64,000 nt of DNA. It comes from Thermomucor indicae-seudaticae. Lineage: Eukaryota; Mucoromycota; Mucoromycetes; Mucorales; Lichtheimiaceae. Where the stretch lies: the NCBI GenBank assembly GCA_000787465.1, contig JSYX01000131.1, positions 1-64,000 of the forward strand. The letters run 5' to 3'. Numbering within the stretch: position 1 is the first letter of the stretch; each line of letters opens with the position of its first letter. Below are positions 22,685 to 33,202 of the stretch, in pieces. Made by a program: the position numbers and the translations under genes. A model generated the notes under the pieces. The model had not been told where the DNA came from, did not search any database, and saw only the letters and a list, made by a program, of their open reading frames with translations.

Positions 22685-22960
22685 ATGTCAGCTGGCAAAA
22701 TCATTCGGCAGCTACTTTTAGAAAATGGACCCATGACGACCAACGCACTGGCAAACTACATCCCAAAGCATCCTCAGGAACTCATTTCCAAATCGCACCT
22801 GAAGCGAAAAATTTTGTTGCCAATGAAAGAACAAGGCGCCTTGGTTAAAAAGATCCATCGTCAACCTGCCGAACTCAAGAGCATCACAGAAGCTGAAAAG
22901 AGCCGCAAAGAAGTCTTTGTATGGATGCTCCCTGAACAACTACCGAACAAGACATCGTAG
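22685..22960 (+). CDS. Small basic hypothetical protein, winged-helix-like
   Basis: This is a 91-residue single-exon product beginning MSAGKIIRQLLLENGPMTTN, followed by ALANYIPKHPQELISKSHLK. It ends EVFVWMLPEQLPNKTS. The start at 22685 is preferred over an upstream in-frame ATG at 22577 because the segment between them is basic and lacks the conserved look of the rest. The predicted pattern (a helix with LLLENGP, then a TTNALANYI helix, then a basic helix SHLKRKILLPMKEQGAL, then a strand EVFVWML) is that of a small winged-helix domain, as in some transcription or mitochondrial ribosome-associated proteins. I cannot name it. It lies alone between two plus-strand genes. Confidence 0.6.
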   Translation: MSAGKIIRQLLLENGPMTTNALANYIPKHPQELISKSHLKRKILLPMKEQGALVKKIHRQPAELKSITEAEKSRKEVFVWMLPEQLPNKTS

Positions 22961-23774
22961 AAGAAAAAACGATCAACAATTGAAATCACTTTTCCTCCAT
23001 TAGACCTGCAACGCAACTTCGCCTCCCCGCTGAACATCCGTGACAATAAAGCATATCTCTGTTCTTTGTCTTTTGTGAATACTTTGTTCTGAAATCTTGA
23101 CCCGGCAGACGATGTTCCTACTGAACGAAATATGGATGCCTATACGCCAACCTTGGATAATATGTAAGGAATGGCAACATTACCCGTATTCATTCCATAG
23201 CGTTCTGACACTGCTTCCCTATTCCTGACCTTTAACGAAGAGAGATTCCAGGACTAACGACAGAGACAAGGGTTCTTCCTGACAGTTTCTCGGGGTTATT
23301 GACGATAAGAAGGTTGCAGTTGCCTTTTGCACAGGCACAGGAACGAAAGAGAATTCCATGGTGTACCATAAAATTGGTTAGAGGGCTTATAAAGAGTAGG
23401 GTTCGCCACTTGATTCGACTCGTGAACCCTAATAAAGAGACGACTTGGAATCATCAGAGGAATATTCTTTGTTATTGCTGTCAAAAGAGTGAGAACAAAA
23501 AAGGCTCTGATACAGAAGTCGACCTGTTCTTGAAGCGTCATGAAACATTGCTTTTGATGCCGAACCCTATTGTTTTGATGACCTATCGTCAAATAAGCCG
23601 CATTCCGCAAAAAACAGTGGGAAAGCTTCGATTTTATTGCCACGTCAGCATGTACACACATACAGCATTTCTTTGAAGATGTTCGAGAAAAAAACCTGAT
23701 TGGCTGGAAAAGGCAGCACGGTCAAAGAATGATTGCGCAGCACTTCTCTTTTGTCCCTTTGACGAAACTTCCTA
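22961..23774. other. Intergenic, no supported gene
   Basis: Open stretches of about 120 codons exist on both strands at 23296-23676, but they have no recognisable motif and mirror each other. The region just before 23775 should contain the RAD7 promoter. Confidence 0.5.
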
Positions 23775-25811
23775 ATGTCTACAAACAACAACAATAACGA
23801 CTTCAGTGACGACATTCAACCCGCACGGCAAACAAACCGGATCAGGGGGCCAACATCAGCGTTAAGCAGTTTCTTGCGTGTATGCTCATGCTTGCGGCTT
23901 TTTCTCCGTTCCGAGATCCAAGCTATTGATGGTTGCTTATGTACCACAGGAACATGGCATTAGAGTCGAGAATCGCAGTCGGCGGATAATGCGTCAGCAA
24001 GAAGCGCTTCGACAGCAAAACGATAATCCTCAGCAGGCTGAAAACCGGACCGCAGGAGACAATTCGACCGTCAGCAATCCCTCTAGCGTAAGAGAAAACT
24101 CTACTCAACAGAACGCCACCAGCATTCTATATACACCCGAAAGTAGTACTCGAGCACAGGCACTTGAAACTACCGGGAAACGCAAAAAGGGGGAGGATGA
24201 CGATCAGGCTAGTGATGACGATTCGATGCCTGGACCATCCACCCGGAGATCACAGCCAGGTCGAACAAGAATCTTGTTCTGTATCAAATGCAAGAGTCGC
24301 TTTGCCTCTTCGACGACTAGCGTCGCAGACGATTCAGAAAATAGCAAGACTTGCCCGTCTTGTTTGGCAGGGAAACCAGTTCAGAAGCCGAAGAAAGCAG
24401 CAGCAGCCAAGAAGCGGCGTATTCAGGGCAGCACATCTGTGGACGGAGGACAAGTCCCAATGCTGCAGGACATATGCATTGATGTAAATTGATGTCTGAT
24501 TAGCATCAGTGGCCTATTAACAATGGATTTCTGTGATCGTTTCCATGTAGATTGTTGCAAGATACATTGATGACGTGGAAGCTTTGGGAGAAATAAGTTT
24601 CCAAAGCATGGACAAACTTGCCAAGATCATCTGCCGCAATCGCAAATTGACGAACCAGACTGCCAGACTTTTCCTTGAGCCGCGTGTGATCGACTTGAAT
24701 CTTTATGACTGCACAAGTAAGCAACTAACGGGCATAGTGCGTAGACACAAACTGACTAAATATGGTATCCAGACTTGGACGAGACAGGGCTTATGAATGT
24801 TGCTGATTTCTGCCCATATTTGAAGGATCTGCGGCTAGTATATTGTGGACGAATGACTTCCAAGGTCATTGAAAGCTACGCTACGCGCTTGCGGGAGCTG
24901 CGCTCTATCGATTTGTCAGGACCGTTTCTAGTCAGCGAGCAGGCCTGGATCAGCTTTGCCGAAACGGTCGGAAAATCGTTAGAGGGTTTCAAATTGAGCT
25001 ACACAGCACGATTTAACGAGGAATGTCTCTCTGCGCTTGTCGAACATTGTCCGGATCTGAGATCTCTCAAGCTTACCGGTATTGGCGGCATAACTATTGA
25101 TTGGTTTAGTTTTATCTCGAAACTAAACAATCTGAAAAGTTTGGAGCTTGAATGGCCGCCGGAAAAGCGAGGTGCTACAGCTGCGTCACTTGTTGAGCTA
25201 TTAAGTAACGTCGGTAAAGGGCTTACGGAACTGTCTCTAATCGGATTTTCCGATATCGACGGTGATGCTTTGGCACAAGGGATATTGGATTTTTGCCCGA
25301 ACCTGACTAGGCTGAATATTGCCAGTTGCAGCGGTGTATCTTCTGAAGCCATCCAAAAGCTATTCCGTGAATGGAAAACACAGCGCGAAGGATATGGCTT
25401 GCAGTCGTTGAATATATCACGGTGCTTGGAGCTCGATGACGAGGCCCTGAAAGCTATTCTTCTGCACTCGCACAAAACTCTGGAACATTTAAACATACAC
25501 AGCTTGGATAATATCACGAGCGCAGGATTGGAGCTACTGGCAGGAAAGGGTGAAGGAATGGAGGGCAAACACTGCGGTGCGCTTCAGACGTTGGACTGCG
25601 GCTTTGTCAGGTCAATGGATGACTTCGTGCTCCGAACTCTGATTGACAGTTGTCCGTCCTTGAAGCACGTCCTTGTATGGGGATGCCATCAGGTACAGTA
25701 TCATCGCATCCGCTATCTACGGAATGTTCGCTGTTAACGCTAGTCCCTTAGTTAACACACCATGTGCAACTTCGACCTGGTCTTCGTGTCGAGGGTCGTG
25801 AACAATCATAG
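23775..25811 (+). CDS. RAD7 homologue, global-genome nucleotide excision repair
   Basis: Rad7 pairs with Rad16 to find UV lesions in silent DNA and is part of a cullin ubiquitin ligase. The ATG at 23775 opens an Asn-rich tip and NRIRGPTSALSSFLR, which is split by the intron 23880-23949 and continues EHGIRVENRSRRIMRQQEAL. A disordered acidic linker leads to two Cys pairs (FCIKC and CPSC, about 19 residues apart), which probably bind zinc. A basic stretch follows, then LQDICIDV. The next exon has IVARYIDDVEALGEISFQSM and IICRNRKLTNQTARLFLEP. The C-terminal half is leucine-rich repeats of the F-box/LRR cysteine-containing type (CPYLKDLRLVYCGRMT, CPDLRSLKLTGIGG, CPNLTRLNIASCSGV, LQSLNISRCLELDD, CPSLKHVLVWGCHQ). 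The last exon encodes LTHHVQLRPGLRVEGREQS, ending at 25811. Confidence 0.9.
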
Positions 25812-26274
25812 CGTAATTTCAGTATGTAGACTTTAAGTATTACAACAACATGCTAGTTAAATTATATGTGGAAGACGTCGTTACTTAGCTTACAGTACAG
25901 GTTGAGAAAGTTACTGGCGCAATTTTTGCGAAAGTGAGCGGGTATAGTGGACCATTGTCATTGAACCGGCATCTTATGATTGCTGCGACTGGCTTATCTC
26001 TGTGTATCAAAGTTGACTGGTCCTTTCGCCGAAGGAATGCAGGGAGGTGCTCATTATTATTATGTCTTTGAAGGAGGCATAGATCCAAAAGAACGCAAAC
26101 GCCCAACAACCGACTTAAGAACATATCCTGTTGTGGGTTACATCTAAAATGGATAGGTCGATAGTGGTTTTTGTAAAGTTCGAACCTGTTTCGCTGTTGA
26201 TGTTTTTCAAAAGTGATTAACGTTTAGTGGATAAAACCGCACCATTAAAGGAAGCCTTCTGTTCCTAGTTTTTA
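25812..26274. other. Intergenic, promoter of HAD phosphatase gene
   Basis: No gene is supported. A minus-strand open stretch at 25885-26124 has no known motif. Confidence 0.5.
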
Positions 26275-27255
26275 ATGTCTAGATTCTCGGCAGCAGCTCC
26301 GGTAATCTCTTCAAAACTACAACAATCTTTTCTCGCAATGTCACCGTCAACAAAACTACTATTTTCGACAAAAGAATCAGTTACAACGAGTTCGTCAATC
26401 GACGAAAATGCAACTCAAGGATCAAGCGAAGATCCTGCGCCGACCAGCGGGATCGATGCTGGCGATGTGTTACAGTTAGCAGTGTCACCAAAGAGAAAGC
26501 CAACAGAAACCTACTTGGCACTCTCGGAACAGCCTTCTAAAGAGCTGCCAGCTACCGAAGCGCCAAAGAAACTGCTTATCTTGGACCTGAACGGCACACT
26601 TGTATCTCGCACCAGGTTTCGCACAAGGCACAACGGCATGTACGTTCGACCGTACCAAGACGATTTTCTCGATTACGTCTTCGACAATTTCTGCGTCATG
26701 GTATGGAGCTCAGCCCAGCCGCATTCTGTGAACTCCATGTGTGCATTGTTTGAGCAGTATCGGAAACAGCTTACGCTGACGTGGGACAGGACAACATTTG
26801 GGTTGTCTAAGTCAGCCTATCACGAGAAGTCGCTGACGATCAAGGACCTTGAGAAAGTGTGGGCCGCGTTTGATGGACAACCTTATGACGCCACCAACAC
26901 CATTCTTTTGGACGACTCACCGAAAAAAGCCGTGCTTCAGCCTTATAATAGTATCCACCTTCGTGAATTCAATCACAAGTCCAGTAGCTTTCAGCAATAC
27001 GGAGAATGCGAATTGTTGCATGTTATGAGGTACTTGGAGCAATTACGTCTGCAGAGCAACGTGTGTAACTACATGCGTCAACATCCTTACAAGAGCCCAG
27101 ATCCGCAGCAAACGGTCAGCGAGAATAGTTTCATTTCGTATCATTATGCGTTTCATTCTGGAGCACGACGATGCGCATACGACTTTAAAGAGAGGAAGTA
27201 TATAACTTCAGAAGAATCGCCAGAGGCAAAGGAGCCCGCAGCAGTATCCATTTAA
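26275..27255 (+). CDS. FCP1/SCP-like HAD-superfamily phosphatase domain protein
   Basis: This is a single-exon, 326-residue protein. The first 90 residues are Ser/Thr-rich and low in acid at the very start, which could be a targeting or disordered segment. The FCP1-homology (NIF) domain starts at KKLLILDLNGTLVSRT, then VRPYQDDFLDYVF, FCVMVWSSAQPHSV and a lid region with LTLTWDRTTFGLSK, and ends with the second acidic motif ILLDDSPKKAVLQPYNSI. The hallmark DxDx(T/V) is DLNGT here, so the second aspartate, normally the general acid/base, is Asn. Related fungal proteins share this, so the enzyme may be slow, altered or a pseudo-phosphatase. The substrate is unknown. Confidence 0.85.
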   Translation: MSRFSAAAPVISSKLQQSFLAMSPSTKLLFSTKESVTTSSSIDENATQGSSEDPAPTSGIDAGDVLQLAVSPKRKPTETYLALSEQPSKELPATEAPKKLLILDLNGTLVSRTRFRTRHNGMYVRPYQDDFLDYVFDNFCVMVWSSAQPHSVNSMCALFEQYRKQLTLTWDRTTFGLSKSAYHEKSLTIKDLEKVWAAFDGQPYDATNTILLDDSPKKAVLQPYNSIHLREFNHKSSSFQQYGECELLHVMRYLEQLRLQSNVCNYMRQHPYKSPDPQQTVSENSFISYHYAFHSGARRCAYDFKERKYITSEESPEAKEPAAVSI

Positions 27256-29083
27256 TTACTATTATTCACTAATTATGACCATTGCATTCATGTCCCTCGT
27301 CGTGTCCTCCTTCTTTCTAGTGGCAGTGATTCCAGTCCTTGCCATGTTTGCCGTGCTTAACGGCAAAAGAAGAAATAAATTTGCCGTTCTAATTGCATAA
27401 CCTACTTTGTTGCTTAGTTTGTACCCTAACATGTTTGCAGCCCCCATTGGCACCGGCAGCAGGTACTCTAGAAAAAGGATGTCGTTCATTCTGTCAAGAC
27501 CTGATGGTAAAACCACCAAACAGCTGCTACAGTAGACCATTTGATTTTCACCTCTTAAGGTCGCTGACTTTCGAGAATTATCTACGCGACAAAGACAAAG
27601 CGTTGCTATACCGACAGTAAATGCGCGGTGGTTGCTTTCAAAAGATCTATTTCATCTCATCCTTTTTCACGTGATTACTTATCGGACAACATTATACGCC
27701 TTATCACCATCTATCCTTACTCCTTCTGCTACTATAGGACATTGACCAATGCAGCATATCAAAAGAACAGATAAAAGAATAATGCAAAATAATACTAACA
27801 CTTGTCACGGATAAATCTGATGGTAAACCTCTCAGGTGGGCTTTTCTTCCTAGGTTTTGACATGACTTATGCTTATGAGACATACCTAGGTGTGTAACGC
27901 ATGCTTACACCTTGTCAACGGTGGTCACGTGGGACGGGATACCCCACCATGATGTAACAGAATGTTGAAAACTGTCATACACTTTGGCAAAGGGATCTGA
28001 ATGCCGTAAAGAACATGTTCTTAATAGCTGATTCTACTTGGCGAGGGGATGGACGACTGCACATGTTTTGCGAACCGCAACAATCGAATATCGCCACTTC
28101 GAATGTGGTTTTCTTATTTGTCTAGCGATGAAGATTTAGATATTTACCTTGTGGTAACTTCGCTGCTATCCATGCGGTCTGCTAATAAAGCGCGCTTGCG
28201 TTTATGCCTGGATTCTTCTTCGTCGATCCAGTTCATATCTTCATCATCTTATCACCGCCGCCAACATCGATTTGGTCGTAGCCGTCGTTTGTTCCAGCTG
28301 TTAGGCTCGCTATTCTCGATGGTATCAATGGCGGTAGGTACATTGCTAGCAATACTGCTGGACTCATTGGCTCCAAACTCGCGTCTGATAACGCTTGACC
28401 GTGGTTCTCCCGGATCATGTGGTCCAGCGATCTTTTCCCTGCAAGGCTTTGAAACAGAAGAAAGAAGCAGACCGAGACCGGCTTATTTGTGTGCAAGAAC
28501 GGCAAGCATCTCGTAAACATCGACGATAATTTGAATATCAGGCTGTCTAATTGATGCAACCTATGATTTTCAAGTTATGCATCTTATCTTTGTCCAACGA
28601 GTAATGGTACATTCTTCCGGTTTCGATGTTCTATTGATTCAAACTCTCACGATGGCTTATGCGATTGATAGGGTTTTCCCCTCTTCCTGTGGGGAGGTGG
28701 GCCTGACCGCGGGCCTTGACGGCTCAATTCGAGCTCCTGTAAACACAGAAGCTAGGAAATGCTCCGTGGAGACTTCGGATAAATGAACAAGTTAAGCCGA
28801 CGTTCTGTTTCCTGTGACTGACTACGGACCTGGTTGGATGATCAAAAGATGCCTATCTAGTGCTTATTGCAGAATCTTTAATGGCTTTTGGCTGAGGAAG
28901 TTGACTGCATAATACAGTATTATATTGCAAAAAAAACAAACTCATAGTCGTCCGAAGATCTCTGTTTTCTGCAAACTAAACGCTGAAACGACGATATCCA
29001 AGACGATGAATAATCAGAGGCACGTGTTCTCGGCACAGCACCACCGCCACCAATGTTTATTACTAAGCGATTACATGGTACAC
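27256..29083. other. Gene-poor region with a possible unrecognised minus-strand gene
   Basis: No gene can be firmly supported. On the minus strand, 28540-28130 has coding-like pieces (IQIIVDVYEMLAVLAHK; REKIAGPHDPGEPRSSVIRR; MNWIDEEESRHKRKRALLAD) that could be exons of one small charged protein. They sit in different frames and I could not join them. At 27255-28000 I see only AT-rich intergenic sequence. Confidence 0.3.
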
Positions 29084-29776
29084 TTAAGCCGTGGCTTGCT
29101 GCGGAGGTGCTGAACCAGCAGCTGGAGTCGCAACGTTCTGAGCCTTCTGTTTCTGCGCCCGTTTGCTCTTGTAGTCCTTGATGGCTGATCGAATAGCGTC
29201 CTCAGCAAGCACTAGAGACAAAGATCGCTTTGTTTAGCATATGACCCATAGATATAAGCCATTCTCTATCCTCCACCACTTACTTGAGCAATGCAACTTG
29301 ACTGGTGGAAGGCAAAGCTCCTTTGCGATTTCTGTGTTCTTGATTTGACCTGCTTGTTCCAAGGTTAAGCCTCGGACACGTTCGGTAATGAAACTGCTGG
29401 AAGCGATAGCAGAACCGCAGCCGAACGTCTTGAACCTGACGTCGACGATTTTGCCCGTTTCTTCGTCAACCTTGATTTGGAGCTTCATGACATCACCGCA
29501 TGCAGGTGCTCCCACCAGGCCTGTACCGACGTTATCTTCATTTTTGGGGAAAGAACCGACATTGCGAGGGCGCTCGTAGTGGTCCAACACCTATTTGTTT
29601 ATTTATCCCAACCACAGGTACATTACCGATTAGAAAACCCATGCCGTTTCAGAATTCCCGGGAGCTTACCGGAACCATACCTTTTGGTGATAAAGGCGCA
29701 CAACACCGGCTGCAGATAACGGTCGCTGGATAGCACGAGCAGAAGAAGACAAGGTTGTCAACGTCGAACGCAACAT
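29084..29776 (-). CDS. ISU1/ISCU iron-sulfur cluster assembly scaffold, mitochondrial
   Basis: This is the scaffold on which [2Fe-2S] clusters are built in the mitochondrial matrix. Exon 1 starts at 29776 with a presequence (MLRSTLTTLSSSARAIQRPL) rich in Arg and Ser, followed by VVRLYHQK. Exon 2 (from about 29590) reads VLDHYERPRNVGSFPKNEDN. The three ligand cysteines are in GAPACGDVMKLQ, FKTFGCGSAIASS and KLHCS, and the Hsp70-binding LPPVK motif is intact. The last exon gives LAEDAIRSAIKDYKSKRAQK and an Ala/Pro/Gln-rich tail ending QQATA at 29084. The length matches the family apart from this short tail. It is divergently arranged with NDC1, with 126 bases between the two ATGs. Confidence 0.95.
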
Positions 29777-29902
29777 GTTTTATGGTGGGGGTAAAAAGAG
29801 AGAGGGAAGAGCTTCAGATCCCGCCAAGCTATTACGAAAAGCGTTTTCGGACTCCGCTATTTGAGTCAAGTTTCTTCTGCTTCAAACTTATATTTAAATG
29901 TC
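29777..29902. promoter_or_regulatory. Shared divergent promoter of ISU1 and NDC1
   Basis: Only 126 bases separate the two start codons, so the promoters must overlap. No named element was recognised. Confidence 0.55.
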
Positions 29903-32384
29903 ATGGTGCCACTAACAACAGGAGCACCCATTGTCAACGCAGCAAATCCAGGAAATGTATTAAAAAAACCGGCGCGCCCGACATGTGCATCCTATAAAGA
30001 GGCTCTTACAGCCGCGATCGTTCGACGACTTTGCCGTTCATTGATCACGATCTACGCGTTTTCGCTTATTTTCACGATTCTCTTCCAGGCAAGATTTGGT
30101 ATGCACTATAACACTGGCCTTTGTTCGATTTCGGTATTCATTTCTGCATTCTTCGATTACCATAGCATGGCCAACGAACTTCTTGTCCTGGTCTACATTC
30201 ACGTACTCGATCGCACTCTTTGTGTTCCTGGCACCCCTGTTTGGTTTTCGACTCTTGAAAACGACATGTAAAATTTCAGTGGCTCTTGGAAACGACTACA
30301 GTAGCTCGAGCTGAACGGATTACCTTTTTTTAGTATGGCAACCAGTTCCTCCAAGTGAAGGCGCAGAATTCTTAATGAAGGCAACAAACCCGGACAATTG
30401 GATCGTCATAAGCGCATACGCCATCTCGAGTCTTCTCATTATTCGATTGTATTGCAGTCACTTGGTTGGAGAGACATACACGGATGAGTTTTTCGTGTAT
30501 CCTTATGGGTAAACCGGTCCTTGTAAGCCAAAGGTATTCTGCGCCGCAGCCATATTTAATGGCATGTTTTTTCAACTAGTCAGCGATTCGGTGCCAGACA
30601 ATTGAACCAAGATAATCTCTTCATTTCGTTGTATGCACTGGTGCTTGGTGCTGGTTTCGGTGTCAGACGCATTTGGCGATGTGATCAAGTTCTACATATT
30701 CCTGCTGTCCAGGTATTTACATTATGGATAACCAAGAAACAGCTGACGCGCTATTGTTACTGAGCTTAAATTGTATTGATCAGCAACCTGCTGTGATGGC
30801 GTTAAAGTTGAGCTTGTCAACGGTTATCTGGAAAGGAACTAGATGGGCTATAAAGACATTCTGGCCAATATACGCGGTGTTTATTATATTCAATGGCTCC
30901 CTTTATCGGCTCATTGCAAGCTTCTTTGGCACGTATACCAAGTACGCGACGATAATTTGCTTTCTTTGTTTTGTGATAGCGCAACTGAATTGGACTGTCC
31001 AAGGATGTTAGACACACCTGTCATTGGCTTCAGCTGGTTGAACTTGCGCCTGTTTCTGCGCCTGATCATTGGGGGTTCCCTGACCGCGTCCTCTTGGGAA
31101 ATGCTGGATCGTATATTTGATGTGCTAATTCCAGTGGTAAGTCTTGCAAAACACGCGTAAAGAATACTAAAGTAACTTGGCATGATTGAAGCGAGAATCA
31201 CTGGTACGACCGTTAGAAAATGCAAATGAATGCCTTTTGTCAGGGTTGCGCCTGAAAGAGGAACCGATAGTCCAGGCAAGTTCAGATCATACAAGATGAC
31301 TTCAGCCCGCTCGCCCATTGACTATCGCGTCCATATAGGCGGTCGCTTTCGCAGAGTTAGCAGAAATTGCAACGAAACGTTCAGATCAGCGTGCGACGCT
31401 ATTTCGTGACACAGGGAAAGGCGTGCATGACACTGCTTGGACTCATATTTCACGTGAATGCATTAATGTCATTGAAGCTCTCAGAAAGGACATTGAAAAA
31501 GAATACAAAGGAACGCAACAAGGTACTGGTCGTAATGAAAAAATGTTTCAACTTTGATGAGTTGATGCTTATTTTCGCGCTGTCAGCGGCGGCCCCCGTC
31601 CCTGTGCAAAAGCCAGTGGAGGTCACACCACCGAACCGAATTCAGCTTTTGGAGGCTGATATCTTGCAAACACCCAAGACCAGTGCAACCTTGCTTGATG
31701 ATAGGACTGGTACGCTCTTTACTCAAGTATCGACAGTGGCGGAAACCGCCATTTCGCCTCAGCCCGTCAAGGATACTGCGACCCAGGATGTCATTCCAAA
31801 GCAACGCGTTTACCAGTTTCTTCAATTACTGGCAAAGAAAGTAGAAAAGTGCCAAAGCATTCAGGATTTATTTGCGGTAACGGCAGAGCGAAGGACACGC
31901 GCTATCTTTAGCAATTACCTCGTGATCGTATGGGCCGTGCAATGTAAGGGAAAAGTTCGGATGTTGTTACAGTTTGCCGGCTTGGCTAAAAAAAACCTTG
32001 CATATCAGCTCTAGGAAGTCTAGTCGCAGCCTCCATGAATGAAGACCCCTATGGACTCGTACAACGTGACATTGGAGCAGTATTAGATATTTTGCTAGGT
32101 TGCGTCATTGATGTGGAAAAATTTGTCCGAAAGCCGCCAGCAGAATATACGACTCTGCGGCGGGAACATGACGGAGACGTGATGCTCATGGAGCCGGAAG
32201 CCGTCTTGCTTGGTAAGCAAAAGAAGAACATTGATTTTCGGATGACGAAAGGATTAATTTTATGTTAGCTTTACGAGAAGCTATTTATCAAATCGTTACT
32301 ACTTTCAGGGACTATCTGGATGGAATCAAGGTGCAAAACAAATACGCAGAGAAATGGAAGCAGTTTGTAGAGTTTAGAGAGTGA
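29903..32384 (+). CDS. NDC1-like nucleoporin, nuclear-pore and spindle-pole membrane anchor
   Basis: Ndc1 is a polytopic protein of the nuclear envelope that anchors nuclear pores and, in many fungi, spindle pole bodies. The ATG at 29903 gives MVPLTTGAPIVNAANPG, then the first membrane helix around RSLITIYAFSLIFTILF. Further exons encode helices near 30170 and 30400, then RFGARQLNQDNLFISLYALV (about 30585), LKLSLSTVIWKGTRWAIKTF, a loop with IIFNGSLYRL, and DTPVIGFSWLNLRLFLRLII (about 31010), the conserved core of the family. The soluble C-terminal half includes AVAFAELAEIATKRSDQRAT, an extended linker, VYQFLQLLAKKVEKCQSIQD, RDIGAVLDILLGCVIDVEKF and KWKQFVEFRE before the stop at 32382-32384. 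About eight introns are inferred and some joints are approximate. Confidence 0.82.
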
Positions 32385-33202
32385 AGACTTACTGGGTTTT
32401 CGCGTCTGATGTAATCTTTTGGCTCTGCTGGCAAAGACCCCTTTTGCACGAATTCCATGCTTCGTTTGACTTTCTTGCGTGAAGGATGTCATCACCAAGT
32501 ATGAACAATATCCAGTATCTCTTGTCAATATGGTGAAGAACGCAAAAGTGTACCGTCATCAAAATGTCTAGATTCCCTCTCTTTTGCAATGGTTTGCTAC
32601 AATCATGCGAGGTAAGCTGTGTCAGCCAAGATAGATATTCACGCAGAGGTCGTTCATTGAGTGTTCTCCATACTTGCTTTCCTTCCTCCTTTTCAATACT
32701 ACAAGTATCAACACTCTTTGAAACGTCATACGACCAATACTGTTCATTTTATCGACAAGAGTCCGTCTATACAAATTTGTTTCCCTTTCGCGCAAGACCT
32801 TTTGACCAGTGCAATCAGCCGGCGAAGCTATGTTCCTGCTCCCTCTTCATTCCGAGGAGTGCAGGGCCTTATCGGCGGGAGCGGTGAATTGCGAACAACT
32901 TTCGAACGGGATCTATGTTTTTCCTTTGCCGACCAAAAGAAATCTTTTTTTTCTGCCAATTAACGGACCGATTATCGGTAGAAGCCGACCGATCCTCATT
33001 GGATGTGGCGGGGAGCGATGGATGTTTGCTATTCGCCAAAGATCGATTGCGTGCTTTGGCGCAAGTTCTTGCGTGCTTCTTGTTGATTAAAGTCGTTTGA
33101 TTTTACAAAACACATCCTTTTCTGTCCCCGGTTTTTCTCATTTCTGTACATATACCCCACACCAACGCATAACAACATTTATATACACATATTTTATCAT
33201 AT
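32385..33202. other. Intergenic between NDC1 and the sulfate permease
   Basis: The minus strand at about 32480-32395 has a coding-like stretch, VKRSMEFVQKGSLPAEPKDY then IRRENP, ending at a GTAAGT. It may belong to a small unidentified gene overlapping the NDC1 3' end. The last 100 bases are the AT-rich promoter of the permease gene. Confidence 0.35.

Noticed and set aside
23296..23676. Overlapping ~120-codon frames on both strands
   Set aside because: Neither has a domain-like pattern or splice signals, and composition is intergenic.
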